Source: Thiomicrospira sp. UBA5634
Lineage (GTDB): Bacteria; Pseudomonadota; Gammaproteobacteria; Thiomicrospirales; Thiomicrospiraceae
Assembly (NCBI GenBank): GCA_002421475.1
Contig: DIJW01000005.1
Coordinates: forward strand, 1,635 to 10,930
DNA: 9,296 bases
Reading direction: 5' to 3'
Below the pieces are notes generated by a model. That model searched no databases and was not told where the DNA came from. It was given only the letters and a program-made list of their open reading frames with translations. Below are positions 1 through 7,326 of this stretch, piece by piece. How positions within the stretch are numbered: the stretch's first letter is position 1; the number at the start of each line of letters is the position of its first letter. The translations under genes were made by a program, and so were the position numbers.

Positions 1-24
1 TAACCGAACAAGTAACCGAACAAG
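1..24 (+). repeat. 12-bp tandem repeat coding TEQV
   Basis: TAACCGAACAAG occurs twice in direct succession at the window start, each copy encoding a T-E-Q-V unit in the partial gene. The array may continue upstream of the window. Because the unit is a multiple of 3, a copy-number change would lengthen or shorten the linker without shifting frame. Confidence 0.8.
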
Positions 25-242
25 TCGAGCGGTTACTTAAAGTAGTTAATGAACAAGAAATAAATAGCCAAGAAATTATGAACCAACTTGGACTAAACCA
101 TCGCCCAACCTTTTTATACGACTACTTGCAACCCGCAATTAAACAAGGTTGGCTTGAAATGAAATACCCTGATTCGCCCAAAAGTCCAAAGCAAAAATAC
201 AGACTGAGCGACAAAGCAAAAAAATTAAAAATTGAAAATTAA
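1..242 (+). CDS. C-terminal part of a Fic-family or AlbA_2-type regulator/helicase-like protein (5' end outside window)
   Basis: The frame beginning at base 3 is open from the window edge to a TAA at 240-242 and gives about 79 residues. It starts with a TEQV-TEQV repeat, followed by a helix-turn-helix-like segment ([19 protein letters not shown]), then [13 protein letters not shown] and a final [11 protein letters not shown]. This series (EQV repeats, LGL-HRPTF, YL-PA---G-(L/I)EM, KYRLT/S) is the usual winged-helix tail of Fic proteins and of AlbA_2 (RecG-like) putative regulators. The catalytic or N-terminal domain lies outside the window, so I cannot choose between the two. The last codons (KKLKIEN) are written by an A/T-rich heptamer repeat, so the natural C-terminus may have been altered. 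It is probably unrelated to polysaccharide synthesis and marks the edge of the cluster. Confidence 0.7.
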   Translation, partial: TEQVTEQVERLLKVVNEQEINSQEIMNQLGLNHRPTFLYDYLQPAIKQGWLEMKYPDSPKSPKQKYRLSDKAKKLKIEN

Positions 243-256
243 GCATTCAAAATTAC
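222..256 (+). repeat. A/T-rich heptamer array (AAATTAA type)
   Basis: Read in steps of seven from 222, the units are AAATTAA, AAATTGA, AAATTAA, a diverged GCATTCA, and AAATTAC. The array covers the last codons and stop of the upstream partial gene and runs into the intergenic space. Strict 7-bp spacing of three near-identical units is seen directly. A link to the ACTCAAC-type arrays elsewhere is inferred from the shared period and similar base pattern. Confidence 0.65.
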
Positions 257-318
257 AACGTGGTGCGCCTAAAACGGGTGGCTACTACTCGATTAAAAAC
301 TAAAAATTCAGAACAAAA
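257..318 (+). other. Intergenic stretch before rfbB: G/C-richer core and second A/T heptamer run
   Basis: Between the array ending at 256 and rfbB lies a ~34-bp G/C-richer core (about 257-290, with GTGGTGCGCC and GGGTGGCTACTAC). A second 7-phased A-rich run follows at 291-318: GATTAAA, AACTAAA, AATTCAG, AACAAAA. A core bordered by similar repeats on both sides resembles a small inserted unit. I see no convincing sigma-70 promoter, terminator or Shine-Dalgarno here, so how rfbB is expressed is not evident. Confidence 0.4.
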
Positions 319-325
319 ATTTATA

Positions 326-1516
326 ATGAAGAACAGTCAAAACACTAAACTCAAAATCCTTGTCACAGGAGGAGCCGGGTTTATAGGCTCCGCAGTTGTT
401 CGTCATATTATCAATGACACTGATTATGCCGTCGTTAATGTGGATAAACTCACCTATGCCGGAAACTTAGAGTCTCTAGCAAGTGTCAGCCAAAATCCGC
501 GTTATGCGTTTGAACAGGTTGATATTTGCGATGCTGCAGCGTTAAAACGTGTGTTTAACCAACACCAACCGGATATTGTGATGCATCTGGCGGCCGAGTC
601 ACATGTCGATCGCTCGATTGACGGCCCGGGTGAATTTATTCAAACCAATATTGTCGGTACTTACACATTACTCGAACAAGCGCGTGCTTATTGGAATCAA
701 CTACAAGGTGATAAAAAAACCAACTTCCGTTTTCATCATATTTCAACCGACGAAGTCTATGGCGACTTGCCGCATCCTGATGAAACAACACTTGGTCATC
801 CTGAACACAGTGAAGGATCTCCAGCAGATGGACAAGATTCTTCGTCTTCGCCTCAGAATGACAATAGGGTGTTACCGCTCTTCACAGAAGATACGGCCTA
901 CGCCCCGAGTTCACCCTACAGCGCCAGCAAAGCGGCATCTGATCATCTTGTTCGTGCTTGGTTGAGAACCTACGGACTACCTACATTAGTCACCAATTGC
1001 TCTAATAATTACGGCCCGTATCACTTCCCGGAAAAACTGATACCGCTGATGATTCTGAATGCCCTTGAAGGCAAACCCCTGCCTATTTACGGCAAAGGCA
1101 ATCAAATCCGCGACTGGTTGTATGTCGCAGACCATGCTCGTGCATTGGTTTTAGTCGCCACCCAAGGAAAAGTAGGTGAAACCTATAACATCGGCGGCCA
1201 CAACGAAAAACAAAACATCGAAGTTGTCACCACAATTTGCAGTATTATGGACGAGCTTGCCCCCATGCACGAACGCGGCTATTCACTCAACACTCAACAC
1301 TCAACTCTCATAACTCACGTTAAAGACCGTCCCGGCCACGATATGCGCTATGCTATCGACGCCAGCAAAATCCAACGCGAACTCGGCTGGACGCCACAAG
1401 AAACCTTTGAATCCGGGATTCGTAAAACCGTACAATGGTATCTCGACAACCAGGCCTGGTGCCAACACGTCCAAGATGGTAGCTACCAAAGAGAAAGATT
1501 AGGAAGTAAACAATGA
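326..1516 (+). CDS. rfbB: dTDP-glucose 4,6-dehydratase (RmlB/RfbB) with two repeat-derived insertions
   Basis: Extended-SDR enzyme that converts dTDP-glucose to dTDP-4-keto-6-deoxyglucose in the cytoplasm, the second step of dTDP-rhamnose synthesis. The NAD-binding GGAGFIG is at residues 15-21, the catalytic STDEVYGD begins at S140 (D142/E143), and YSASK is at 198-202. The C-terminal [12 protein letters not shown] and [21 protein letters not shown] are typical. The ATG at 326 is chosen because family proteins begin a few residues before [12 protein letters not shown]; the frame is open back to a GTG at 260 but that part is repeat-like. No clear Shine-Dalgarno is visible. It has 396 aa against about 355 for the family. 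The excess is largely a palindromic-repeat peptide (around [13 protein letters not shown]...QNDNR) and an LNTQHST heptapeptide before [11 protein letters not shown]. Catalytic motifs are intact, so activity is plausible. Its stop overlaps the start of the rfbA remnant (ATGA). Confidence 0.95.
   Translation: MKNSQNTKLKILVTGGAGFIGSAVVRHIINDTDYAVVNVDKLTYAGNLESLASVSQNPRYAFEQVDICDAAALKRVFNQHQPDIVMHLAAESHVDRSIDGPGEFIQTNIVGTYTLLEQARAYWNQLQGDKKTNFRFHHISTDEVYGDLPHPDETTLGHPEHSEGSPADGQDSSSSPQNDNRVLPLFTEDTAYAPSSPYSASKAASDHLVRAWLRTYGLPTLVTNCSNNYGPYHFPEKLIPLMILNALEGKPLPIYGKGNQIRDWLYVADHARALVLVATQGKVGETYNIGGHNEKQNIEVVTTICSIMDELAPMHERGYSLNTQHSTLITHVKDRPGHDMRYAIDASKIQRELGWTPQETFESGIRKTVQWYLDNQAWCQHVQDGSYQRERLGSKQ
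335..355 (+). repeat. Degenerate heptamer units in the rfbB start region
   Basis: AGTCAAA, ACACTAA and ACTCAAA follow one another in 7-bp steps and encode most of the non-conserved N-terminal residues before KILVTGG. Only ACTCAAA matches the other arrays exactly, so this copy is the weakest. It is listed because the same arrangement (heptamers coding the residues before a Rossmann motif) recurs at 7335. Confidence 0.4.
795..862 (+). repeat. Palindromic repeat copy 1, in frame inside rfbB (arm order L-R)
   Basis: The left arm (795-820) begins GTCATCCTGAAC and ends GTGAAGGATCT. The right arm (835-862) begins AGATTCTTCG and ends CTCAGAATGAC. The arms are imperfect reverse complements separated by 14 bp, so RNA or single-stranded DNA could fold into a long hairpin. 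It is translated in frame as roughly GHPEHSEGS...DSSSSPQND, between conserved [10 protein letters not shown] and [20 protein letters not shown]. RmlB proteins normally have only a short variable loop there. The arms match those at 7529-7589 at 24/26 (left) and 26/28 (right) positions. Confidence 0.85.
1285..1305 (+). repeat. Three perfect ACTCAAC heptamers inside rfbB
   Basis: Three exact tandem copies of ACTCAAC occupy 21 bp and add seven residues (LNTQHST) before [12 protein letters not shown]. Normal RmlB has a variable loop here. Related bases (TCTCA, TAACTCA) follow. Three units keep the frame, while one or two would not. Confidence 0.85.
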
Positions 1517-1590
1517 AAGGCATCATCCTAGCCGGTGGTTCCGGCACGCGACTTTATCCGATCACACGCGGTGTATCCAGAGAGAAATGA
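1513..1590 (+). pseudogene. rfbA: Truncated remnant of glucose-1-phosphate thymidylyltransferase (RmlA/RfbA)
   Basis: An ATG overlapping the rfbB stop (ATGA) opens a 25-codon frame: [20 protein letters not shown], then VSREK and stop. The first 22 residues are the diagnostic N-terminus of RmlA, including the nucleotide-binding GGSGTRL loop. Family proteins (~290 aa) continue GVSKQLLP, but here similarity ends after GVS, near base 1580. The following DNA is A+T-rich and unrelated. The remnant lacks the rest of the active site and cannot be functional. It marks the join between an ancestral rml operon and the replacement cassette downstream; rmlC and rmlD are also absent. An assembly join could give the same picture. 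Confidence 0.9.
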
Positions 1591-1623
1591 TCGGTTTATA
1601 AGAGTTAAAATGTAATTTTTAAT

Positions 1624-1660
1624 AGGGATTAAGTTTTCTATATTAATCCTTTTGGTTGTA
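1624..1660 (+). terminator. Weak stem-loop after the rfbA remnant
   Basis: AGGGATTAA (1624-1632) can pair with TTAATCCTT (1643-1651), with one G-U pair and a 10-base loop. Only a short T run follows (about 1650-1653). The stem is A/T-rich, so termination would be weak. It lies in the only sizeable gap between rfbB and the next gene. Confidence 0.25.
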
Positions 1661-1677
1661 TTAGGTGTGCTAACGTT

Positions 1678-2520
1678 ATGTTTATAAAGAAAGTTAGAAG
1701 GTTGTATCGTCCCCTTTGGATACGATTTCTTATGAAATGGGTCGATTTTAGATTTAACCATAATAAAAGATTAGATGTACATAAACACAAACTAAATTAT
1801 GAGTTAATAGTGAGCCTTACATCTTATCCAGCAAGGTTTAAGAATCTTCATTTAACTTTGAAATGTCTATTAATGCAAACTGTCCAAGCTGATCGTGTAA
1901 TACTTTGGGTTGCGCATGAAGATAAAGCTAAATTACCCGTTTCAGTTTTACGCCTTGAAAAGTTTGGTTTAGAAATTCGTACAACTGGCGATATTCGTTC
2001 TTATAAAAAATTAATTCCTGCATTAAAAATGTTTCCAAATGCAGGCTTTATTATTGTCGATGATGACTTATTTTATCCAAGAAATTTAATAGAGAATTTG
2101 TTAATCACTGCAGAAAAATTTTCGGGTAGCGCGGTGGCTGGAAGAGTTCATAGGGTAAGACGGGATGATTTTGGACAAGTATTACCTTATAAAAAATGGT
2201 ATTGGAACAGTAATCTTCAGCAAAGCTCGGATAATTTCTACACAGGTTGTGGAGGGGCATTCTTCCCTCCGAACGCGTTTCATCCTGAAGTATTAAACCA
2301 GTCTAACTTCATGGAGTTAGCCCCCACCGCAGATGATGTTTGGTTTAACTGGATGTTAAAACTTAATCAAACGCCAGTTGTAAGTACTGAAAGTGAATTT
2401 GTTTTTTGGGATTGGCCGGATACACAATCCACTTCTTTACATAAAAAAAATGTTAGTGAGCATGGAAATGACAGACAAATAGCTAATATGGTTAAGCAAT
2501 ATGGTCAGTGCTATACATAA
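1678..2520 (+). CDS. Putative glycosyltransferase (GT-A type)
   Basis: A 280-aa cytoplasmic or membrane-associated protein with no hydrophobic segment long enough to be a clear membrane span. After a basic N-terminus, LIVSLTSYPARFKNLHLTLKCLLMQT begins a GT-A-like fold. FIIVDDD places an acidic D128-D130 cluster where GT-A enzymes bind the metal and nucleotide sugar. YTGCGGAFFPP (about 188-198) and TADDVWFNWMLKL (D219-D220) resemble acceptor-side and catalytic-base regions of capsule and O-antigen transferases. Donor and acceptor cannot be predicted. No strong ribosome site precedes the ATG at 1678; an in-frame ATG at 1732 is an alternative. Base composition is A+T-rich compared with rfbB, in keeping with horizontal exchange of the cassette. 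Confidence 0.8.
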   Translation: MFIKKVRRLYRPLWIRFLMKWVDFRFNHNKRLDVHKHKLNYELIVSLTSYPARFKNLHLTLKCLLMQTVQADRVILWVAHEDKAKLPVSVLRLEKFGLEIRTTGDIRSYKKLIPALKMFPNAGFIIVDDDLFYPRNLIENLLITAEKFSGSAVAGRVHRVRRDDFGQVLPYKKWYWNSNLQQSSDNFYTGCGGAFFPPNAFHPEVLNQSNFMELAPTADDVWFNWMLKLNQTPVVSTESEFVFWDWPDTQSTSLHKKNVSEHGNDRQIANMVKQYGQCYT

Positions 2521-2525
2521 CAAGT

Positions 2526-2532
2526 ACAGAGG
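2526..2532 (+). promoter_or_regulatory. Ribosome binding site supporting a TTG start
   Basis: ACAGAGG ends nine bases before the TTG at 2542. There is no nearby in-frame ATG; the next is codon 18. This spacing supports the unusual TTG start of the Wzy-like gene. Confidence 0.6.
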
Positions 2533-2541
2533 TTTTTTAAC

Positions 2542-3861
2542 TTGAAGTATTTAACAAAGTTTTCTAATGATCAATTACTAGCACTGCTCTCAATGTCATT
2601 TATATTTTTTTCATTGGTAGCAACGCAGCTAGTCAATACAATGAATCTATTAATTTTTTTTATGGTAGTTTCACTATGGCTCGGTTCGACTAAACTGCAT
2701 ATAACAAGTGAAGTTAAGAAATGGAGTCTAATTGTTATTTTTGTATTTTGTCTGCTTGGATTAGTTCCCCTTATTTTTCACGATGCCAGCTTAGAGGTTT
2801 GGAAAAATGCATTTGATAAACAAGTTGCTGTAGCAGTTGCGGTAGTTTGTTTGTCAATTATTCTTTTAAAGTTAAAACCTAATGATTTTGTTTTATGGAT
2901 TGGTATTTTGGGTAGTGCACTGGGTTTGATTCTGGTTGTTGGACTTGAATTTTATACAGTTGGTGATTTGGTTTTAGCAAATTACTATCGCTTTGGCGAT
3001 TTGTATGGAACGAGCACATTAGTTTTTGGCATGATTGCAAATTTATTAACAGCCGTTTTTTTCGGTGGCGTGATGTGGGCAGTTAAACACAAGCAAGCCA
3101 AGCTAGCGTTAGTATTCCTTTTAAGTGTAATTTTTGCAATTTATAGTAGCTTGTTGACAGGTACAAGAGGGGCTTGGCTAGGCTTACCTGAAATCTTAAT
3201 TGGTTGGGGGGTGTTTTTTTATTTTGCATATCTTAAAAGTAGACAGTGGCAAATTAAACTTGGCGTATTATCCCTTTTAATTATTATTTCTATTTTTTTG
3301 TTTAATGTTCTAGGTGATAAGGTTCAGCACAGAGTTGGATTAGCAATAGATGACGTTCAACAATATATTAAGGGAAACCCGGAAACCAGTATCGGTTTAA
3401 GGTTAGTTATGTATGAAGTAGCAATAAAGGAAGTCATTGAGCATCCTTTAGCTGGTGTGGGGCCTCATAATGTTGGACCAGCTTTAATGGATGGAACAAG
3501 ACAAGTATTTCAAGAAAGGTTTGGTTTGAGCCGTGAAGGTTTTGATTCCTGGGATGTGCATAACCAATATTTACAAGAAGCCTTTTCTAAAGGGTTTTTG
3601 GGTGTTTTTTCGCTTGTATTCGTTCAATTATATTTATTATGGTTTTTCATTAAAAGAAGTTCAACTCAAAATATTTGGGCAACTACAGGTTTGATTTTCG
3701 TTATTGCATCATCTATTAATTTAATGAGTTATTCTTGGTTGCGTTTTCATGATGGCTTGTTTTTTTATTTTATTATTCTTACTTTATTGCTCTATGGCGC
3801 TTCGCGGACGCAAGATGAACAGAATACTTTCAAGCCGAATTTGAATATGGGTCACATATGA
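2542..3861 (+). CDS. O-antigen polymerase/ligase family protein (Wzy_C type)
   Basis: A 439-aa integral inner-membrane protein of about ten hydrophobic segments, read from a TTG start. Wzy_C (PF04932) hallmarks are visible: LLTGTRGAWLGLP with R209 in the SRGAWLG position, then a periplasmic loop with HPLAGVGPHN (301-310) and WDVHNQYLQEAFSKGFLG, with H340 in the conserved HN-(Y/F) motif. The family includes Wzy polymerases and WaaL ligases, which both act on undecaprenyl-pyrophosphate-linked glycans on the periplasmic side. Its place between glycosyltransferases, with a Wzz-like gene downstream, favours a polymerase, but sequence alone cannot decide. The coding DNA is A/T-rich. The stop overlaps the next gene (ATGA), suggesting translational coupling. 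Confidence 0.85.
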   Translation: MKYLTKFSNDQLLALLSMSFIFFSLVATQLVNTMNLLIFFMVVSLWLGSTKLHITSEVKKWSLIVIFVFCLLGLVPLIFHDASLEVWKNAFDKQVAVAVAVVCLSIILLKLKPNDFVLWIGILGSALGLILVVGLEFYTVGDLVLANYYRFGDLYGTSTLVFGMIANLLTAVFFGGVMWAVKHKQAKLALVFLLSVIFAIYSSLLTGTRGAWLGLPEILIGWGVFFYFAYLKSRQWQIKLGVLSLLIIISIFLFNVLGDKVQHRVGLAIDDVQQYIKGNPETSIGLRLVMYEVAIKEVIEHPLAGVGPHNVGPALMDGTRQVFQERFGLSREGFDSWDVHNQYLQEAFSKGFLGVFSLVFVQLYLLWFFIKRSSTQNIWATTGLIFVIASSINLMSYSWLRFHDGLFFYFIILTLLLYGASRTQDEQNTFKPNLNMGHI

Positions 3862-4811
3862 ATTTTTTACCTTTTTTTTCAGTCATTATTCCCGTTTATA
3901 ACAAAGAACTACATATTGAGCGAGCATTAAAATCAGTTTTAAACCAATCATTTCAAAATTTTGAAGTCGTTGTGGTGTGTGATCCATCAACAGATGCAAG
4001 TAATGAAATAGTGCAAAAGTATCAATCCGAAACTGTGAGAATCTATCATCGTCAGGAGCCCGGTCCTGGTGGATATGCTGCGCGTAACTTAGGCATTCAA
4101 GAATCCAAGGGTGAATGGCTAGCATTTTTGGATGCAGATGATGAATGGCTACCTGATCATTTACAAAAGGTTCATGATTCGGTTATGCAATACCCCCATA
4201 TCAGCGTGATTAGTTGTGGATGGAATAATATTGGTGATAAAAAAACTCACATGGATAAATATTATCGAAATTTTCATGCAAATGGGACACATGAGGTAAG
4301 TCTTACGCGTTATTTAGAGCAAGGGCTACATGGTAAAAGACCTATACATACTAGTGTCGCCTGCATAAAGAACCATTCACCAATCAATGATGAACTTTTC
4401 ATTATTCACCCTGAAGTTAAACGTGGTGGAGACTTATTTGCTTGGCTAAAATTGATGTGTTTTTACAAGAAGATGCTTTGGAGTAATCATGTAGGTGCGA
4501 AATATTTTACCAATGCAACGAATATGGTAACCAAATCAGCGTCATCAACAGGTTACTTAATGAGTTCTGAAACGCTAAAAAAATTAAGCGCCAATCTGAA
4601 TGGACGAGAGAAAAAGTTATTGCAACAATACCTTAATAGATGGTTAAGAAATGATTGGAAATCCAATATTCATCGGGGTTGTTCAAATTTCAACTTAGGA
4701 TCTGCGTTGCATTGGAAAGGTGACTTTCTTTACGCATTGGCTTTGTATATTACAACCGTTTGGCCACAAAACTTGAGAAAGTTGTTAGGTGGCAGCGGTA
4801 AAAAAACATAA
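3858..4811 (+). CDS. Glycosyltransferase family 2 protein
   Basis: A 317-aa GT2 enzyme with the classic N-terminal GT-A domain: FSVIIPVYNKELHIERALKS, SVLNQSFQNFEVVVV, GGYAARNLGI and GEWLAFLDADDEWLP. The metal/nucleotide-binding DADD is at 92-95. The C-terminal half is less conserved, without an obvious membrane segment. It would transfer a sugar from a nucleotide donor to the lipid-linked repeat unit at the cytoplasmic face; the sugar is not predictable. It overlaps the Wzy-like gene by four bases and is followed after 12 bp by another glycosyltransferase. It appears to be the last gene of the A+T-richer cassette. Confidence 0.93.
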   Translation: MNFLPFFSVIIPVYNKELHIERALKSVLNQSFQNFEVVVVCDPSTDASNEIVQKYQSETVRIYHRQEPGPGGYAARNLGIQESKGEWLAFLDADDEWLPDHLQKVHDSVMQYPHISVISCGWNNIGDKKTHMDKYYRNFHANGTHEVSLTRYLEQGLHGKRPIHTSVACIKNHSPINDELFIIHPEVKRGGDLFAWLKLMCFYKKMLWSNHVGAKYFTNATNMVTKSASSTGYLMSSETLKKLSANLNGREKKLLQQYLNRWLRNDWKSNIHRGCSNFNLGSALHWKGDFLYALALYITTVWPQNLRKLLGGSGKKT

Positions 4812-4823
4812 AGAAGAAGTTAA

Positions 4824-5729
4824 ATGCATTGGCTTAAATATTTAAACAACTATAAAAAGCCCAAGAGCGGCAATGAACGTTTATTTATGACTATTTTGTG
4901 TCGTAATGAAGTGGATATTATTGGCGCAAATATTAAAACCCACGCGGCATTGGGTGTGGATACATTTATTGTGATGGATAATGGCTCAACTGATGGTACG
5001 CGTGAGTTGCTGGATGAATTAGCGAAAGATTATCAGGTTGTAATTATTGATCAACCGTCGCAAACCTATCAGCAAGCATTATGGATGAAACAATTGGTTC
5101 ATAAAGCGCGAGACTTAGGTGCGGATTGGGTAATCAGTAACGATGCGGATGAGTTTTGGATACCGCAGGATTCCGCTAAAACGTTAAAAGATTATTTAAA
5201 TTATGCGGACTCGGTTGTTACGGTGCCGAAAAGTAACGTACTGCTTACGGAAGAATCATTGCGTGATGACTTTCATTTTTCTCAGCTAAAATTACGCATC
5301 AAATATCCGGTGCGTTATCCTCTTGAAGCGAGAGTTGGCGAGCAAAATATTTCGATTTTCTTTAATGAAACACCGGCTAAGGTGATTGTTAATCCGCATG
5401 GTTTTATAAAAATTAGCGGGGGTAATCACCGCGCTAAACATATCGGTAATCCCATGAGCGGAAGAGTTGAGAACGGTATTCGGGTTTATCATTATCCGGT
5501 GCGATCATGGGCGCATTTTGAAGAGTCGATCAAACACCGTCGTGAATTGTTAAAAAACCCCAATGCTAAAATGGGGCAACACTATCGTCGCTGGGTAAAG
5601 CTGCTTGATGAAGGCTCGTTATACCAAGAGTATCAGCGTTTTGTTATTCCAAATAATGATATTCCGGTGCTAAAAAAATATGGATTGGTGGCAGAAGACA
5701 ATCTTCCGAGTTTAAGAATAAAGGTATAA
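4824..5729 (+). CDS. GT2-like glycosyltransferase (Glyco_tranf_2_4 type)
   Basis: A 301-aa protein with [45 protein letters not shown] and later [16 protein letters not shown]; the metal-binding DADE is at 107-110. The [19 protein letters not shown] layout is typical of the PF13704/GT92-like group rather than of classical GT2. The C-terminal half contains HRAKHIG and [21 protein letters not shown], also common in that group. A GAAGAAG ribosome site lies just before the ATG, and ugd follows after four bases. The sugar and acceptor are unknown. Base use is nearer to ugd than to the upstream cassette. Confidence 0.88.
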   Translation: MHWLKYLNNYKKPKSGNERLFMTILCRNEVDIIGANIKTHAALGVDTFIVMDNGSTDGTRELLDELAKDYQVVIIDQPSQTYQQALWMKQLVHKARDLGADWVISNDADEFWIPQDSAKTLKDYLNYADSVVTVPKSNVLLTEESLRDDFHFSQLKLRIKYPVRYPLEARVGEQNISIFFNETPAKVIVNPHGFIKISGGNHRAKHIGNPMSGRVENGIRVYHYPVRSWAHFEESIKHRRELLKNPNAKMGQHYRRWVKLLDEGSLYQEYQRFVIPNNDIPVLKKYGLVAEDNLPSLRIKV

Positions 5730-5733
5730 AACA

Positions 5734-6915
5734 ATGAAAATTGCTGTAGCTGGAACAGGGTATGTTGGTCTGTCGTTAGCGGTGTTGTTGGCGCAGCATC
5801 ATGAAGTGGTAGCGCTGGATATTATTAAGGAAAAAATTGATTTACTTAATAATAAAAAGTCACCGATTGTCGATGCCGAAATTGAAGATTTTCTGGCGAA
5901 TAAACCTCTTAACTTAACCGCGACGTTGGATAAAAACCAGGCCTATCAAGGCGCGGAATTTGTGGTGATTGCTACACCGACGGATTACGACACCGAGACC
6001 AATACCTTTAATACTAAATCCGTTGAAGCAGTCATTAAAGATGTTTTGGTGATTAATCCAAGCGCGATAATGGTCATTAAATCGACTATTCCGGTCGGTT
6101 ACACCAACGCTGTTAAAGCCAAATTTAACACCGACAATATTCTGTTTTCGCCTGAATTTCTGCGCGAAGGCAAAGCACTTTGGGATAACTTGTATCCTTC
6201 ACGTATTGTGATGGGTGAACAGTCAGAGCGTGCTAAAACGTTTGCTAATTTATTGGTAGAAGGTGCGGCGAAGCCGGCAAAAGACATCCCGGTGCTTTTT
6301 ACCGACTCTACTGAAGCCGAAGCGATTAAGCTATTTTCAAACACTTATTTAGCTTTGCGGGTGGCGTATTTTAACGAGTTGGATACCTATTGCGAAACCC
6401 ACGGTTTAAGCACCAAACAAGTGATTGAAGGCGTTGGCCTTGACCCACGTATCGGCAACCATTACAACAACCCGAGTTTTGGTTATGGCGGCTATTGTCT
6501 GCCCAAAGATACCAAGCAATTGTTGGCCAATTATAATGATGTGCCGCAAAACATTATCCAAGCGATAGTGCAATCGAATACCACTCGCAAAGATTTTATT
6601 GCCGATCAGATCATTAAACGCAAACCCAAAACAGTGGGTATTTTCCGTTTGGTTATGAAGCAGGGATCAGACAATTTCCGCGCCAGTGCGATTCAAGGCG
6701 TGATGAAACGGATTAAAGCCAAAGGCATTCCGGTAGTGATTTATGAACCGGTTTTAACAGAAGCGGGCGAAACTGAGTTTTATCACTCAAAAGTGATTAC
6801 TGATTTTAATGAGTTCAAAAAAATGTCAGACGTTATTATCGCCAACCGCCTCACCGACGACCTGCTGGATGTACAGGGCAAGGTGTATACTAGAGACTTG
6901 TTCGGAAAAGACTGA
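5734..6915 (+). CDS. ugd: UDP-glucose 6-dehydrogenase
   Basis: A 393-aa cytoplasmic enzyme that oxidises UDP-glucose to UDP-glucuronate with two NAD+. The N-terminal Rossmann motif is [15 protein letters not shown]. Then come [42 protein letters not shown], and [25 protein letters not shown]. The catalytic cysteine is C255 in [16 protein letters not shown]. The C-terminal UDP-binding domain includes [25 protein letters not shown]. Length and motifs match the bacterial E. coli-type Ugd (about 390 aa). An AAGG element precedes the ATG. Close relatives include UDP-N-acetyl-sugar dehydrogenases, but length and the [13 protein letters not shown] signature favour Ugd. The product is the substrate expected for the epimerase downstream. 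Confidence 0.95.
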   Translation: MKIAVAGTGYVGLSLAVLLAQHHEVVALDIIKEKIDLLNNKKSPIVDAEIEDFLANKPLNLTATLDKNQAYQGAEFVVIATPTDYDTETNTFNTKSVEAVIKDVLVINPSAIMVIKSTIPVGYTNAVKAKFNTDNILFSPEFLREGKALWDNLYPSRIVMGEQSERAKTFANLLVEGAAKPAKDIPVLFTDSTEAEAIKLFSNTYLALRVAYFNELDTYCETHGLSTKQVIEGVGLDPRIGNHYNNPSFGYGGYCLPKDTKQLLANYNDVPQNIIQAIVQSNTTRKDFIADQIIKRKPKTVGIFRLVMKQGSDNFRASAIQGVMKRIKAKGIPVVIYEPVLTEAGETEFYHSKVITDFNEFKKMSDVIIANRLTDDLLDVQGKVYTRDLFGKD

Positions 6916-6929
6916 TTACAGTGATGAAT

Positions 6930-6957
6930 TTTAAGTTGTGAGTGTTGAGTTTTGAGA
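6930..6957 (-). repeat. Inverted heptamer array at the left side of the four-helix-bundle gene
   Basis: On the minus strand, reading down from 6957, the 7-bp units are TCTCAAA, ACTCAAC, ACTCACA and ACTTAAA. They are the same units as in the + strand arrays at 7335 and 8159, in the opposite orientation. The right end overlaps the TTG start codon (6952-6954) of the four-helix-bundle gene. Confidence 0.8.
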
Positions 6958-7326
6958 GATGAAAACAATGTGCTAAGTAAGGCGTTTTCGTTCGCGGTGA
7001 GAGTTGTTAAGTTGTATCAGTTTTTGTCGAAAGAACATAAAGAATATGTTTTATCAAAACAATTGCTGAGATCAGGTACGTCAGTAGGGGCAAATATAAA
7101 TGAAGCGCAAGCGGGGCAGAGTAAAGCCGATTTTATTGCCAAAATGAGTATTGCAAGCAAAGAAGCAAGAGAAACCAAATATTGGATAGAGCTTCTTTGT
7201 GAAACTACCTATTTAGATAAAAATGAAATGCATGTTCAAACGCTCCTAGAACAAAACGAAGAACTCATTAACATTCTAACCAGTATCGTAAAAAGTGCTC
7301 AACAAAATATAAAAACGAAAATATGA
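6952..7326 (+). CDS. Four-helix-bundle protein (S23/IVS family, Avd-like fold)
   Basis: A 124-aa, helix-rich soluble protein with the family signature: KAFSFAVRVVKLYQFL (10-25), YVLSKQLLRSGTSVGANINEA (32-52), then QSKADFIAKMSIASKEARETKYWIELL. This family (TIGR02436/PF05635) is known from proteins encoded in 23S rRNA intervening sequences and is structurally related to Avd of diversity-generating retroelements; most stand-alone members have no known function. The TTG at 6952 is chosen because family proteins often begin M-R-(D/E)-x-N just before this point; GTG at 6970 is an alternative. The gene has no obvious role in polysaccharide synthesis, interrupts the ugd-epimerase pair, lies between inverted heptamer repeats, and overlaps the next start (ATGA). 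These points suggest a recent arrival. Confidence 0.9.
   Translation: MRDENNVLSKAFSFAVRVVKLYQFLSKEHKEYVLSKQLLRSGTSVGANINEAQAGQSKADFIAKMSIASKEARETKYWIELLCETTYLDKNEMHVQTLLEQNEELINILTSIVKSAQQNIKTKI

Noticed and set aside
260..325. GTG-initiated extension of rfbB by 22 residues
   Set aside because: The added residues are basic and repeat-coded (KTKNSEQKF), not conserved in RmlB, and there is no ribosome site before 260. The ATG at 326 gives the family-like start.
222..355. CRISPR array or clustered binding sites (iterons)
   Set aside because: The repeated units are 7 bp with no spacers, are degenerate, and partly code protein. There are no cas or replication genes nearby.
603..965. 120-codon + strand frame inside rfbB
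   Set aside because: It overlaps the conserved rfbB coding region in another frame. Its [14 protein letters not shown] peptides are simply the palindromic repeat read in a different frame.
1301..1761. Minus-strand open frames across the rfbB end and the rfbA remnant
   Set aside because: They run antisense to clear rfbB/rfbA homology, match no recognisable family, and have no ribosome sites.
6952..7326. Complete diversity-generating retroelement, suggested by the Avd-like fold
   Set aside because: No reverse transcriptase, template repeat or adenine-specific variable repeat is in the window; only the fold-level relationship remains.
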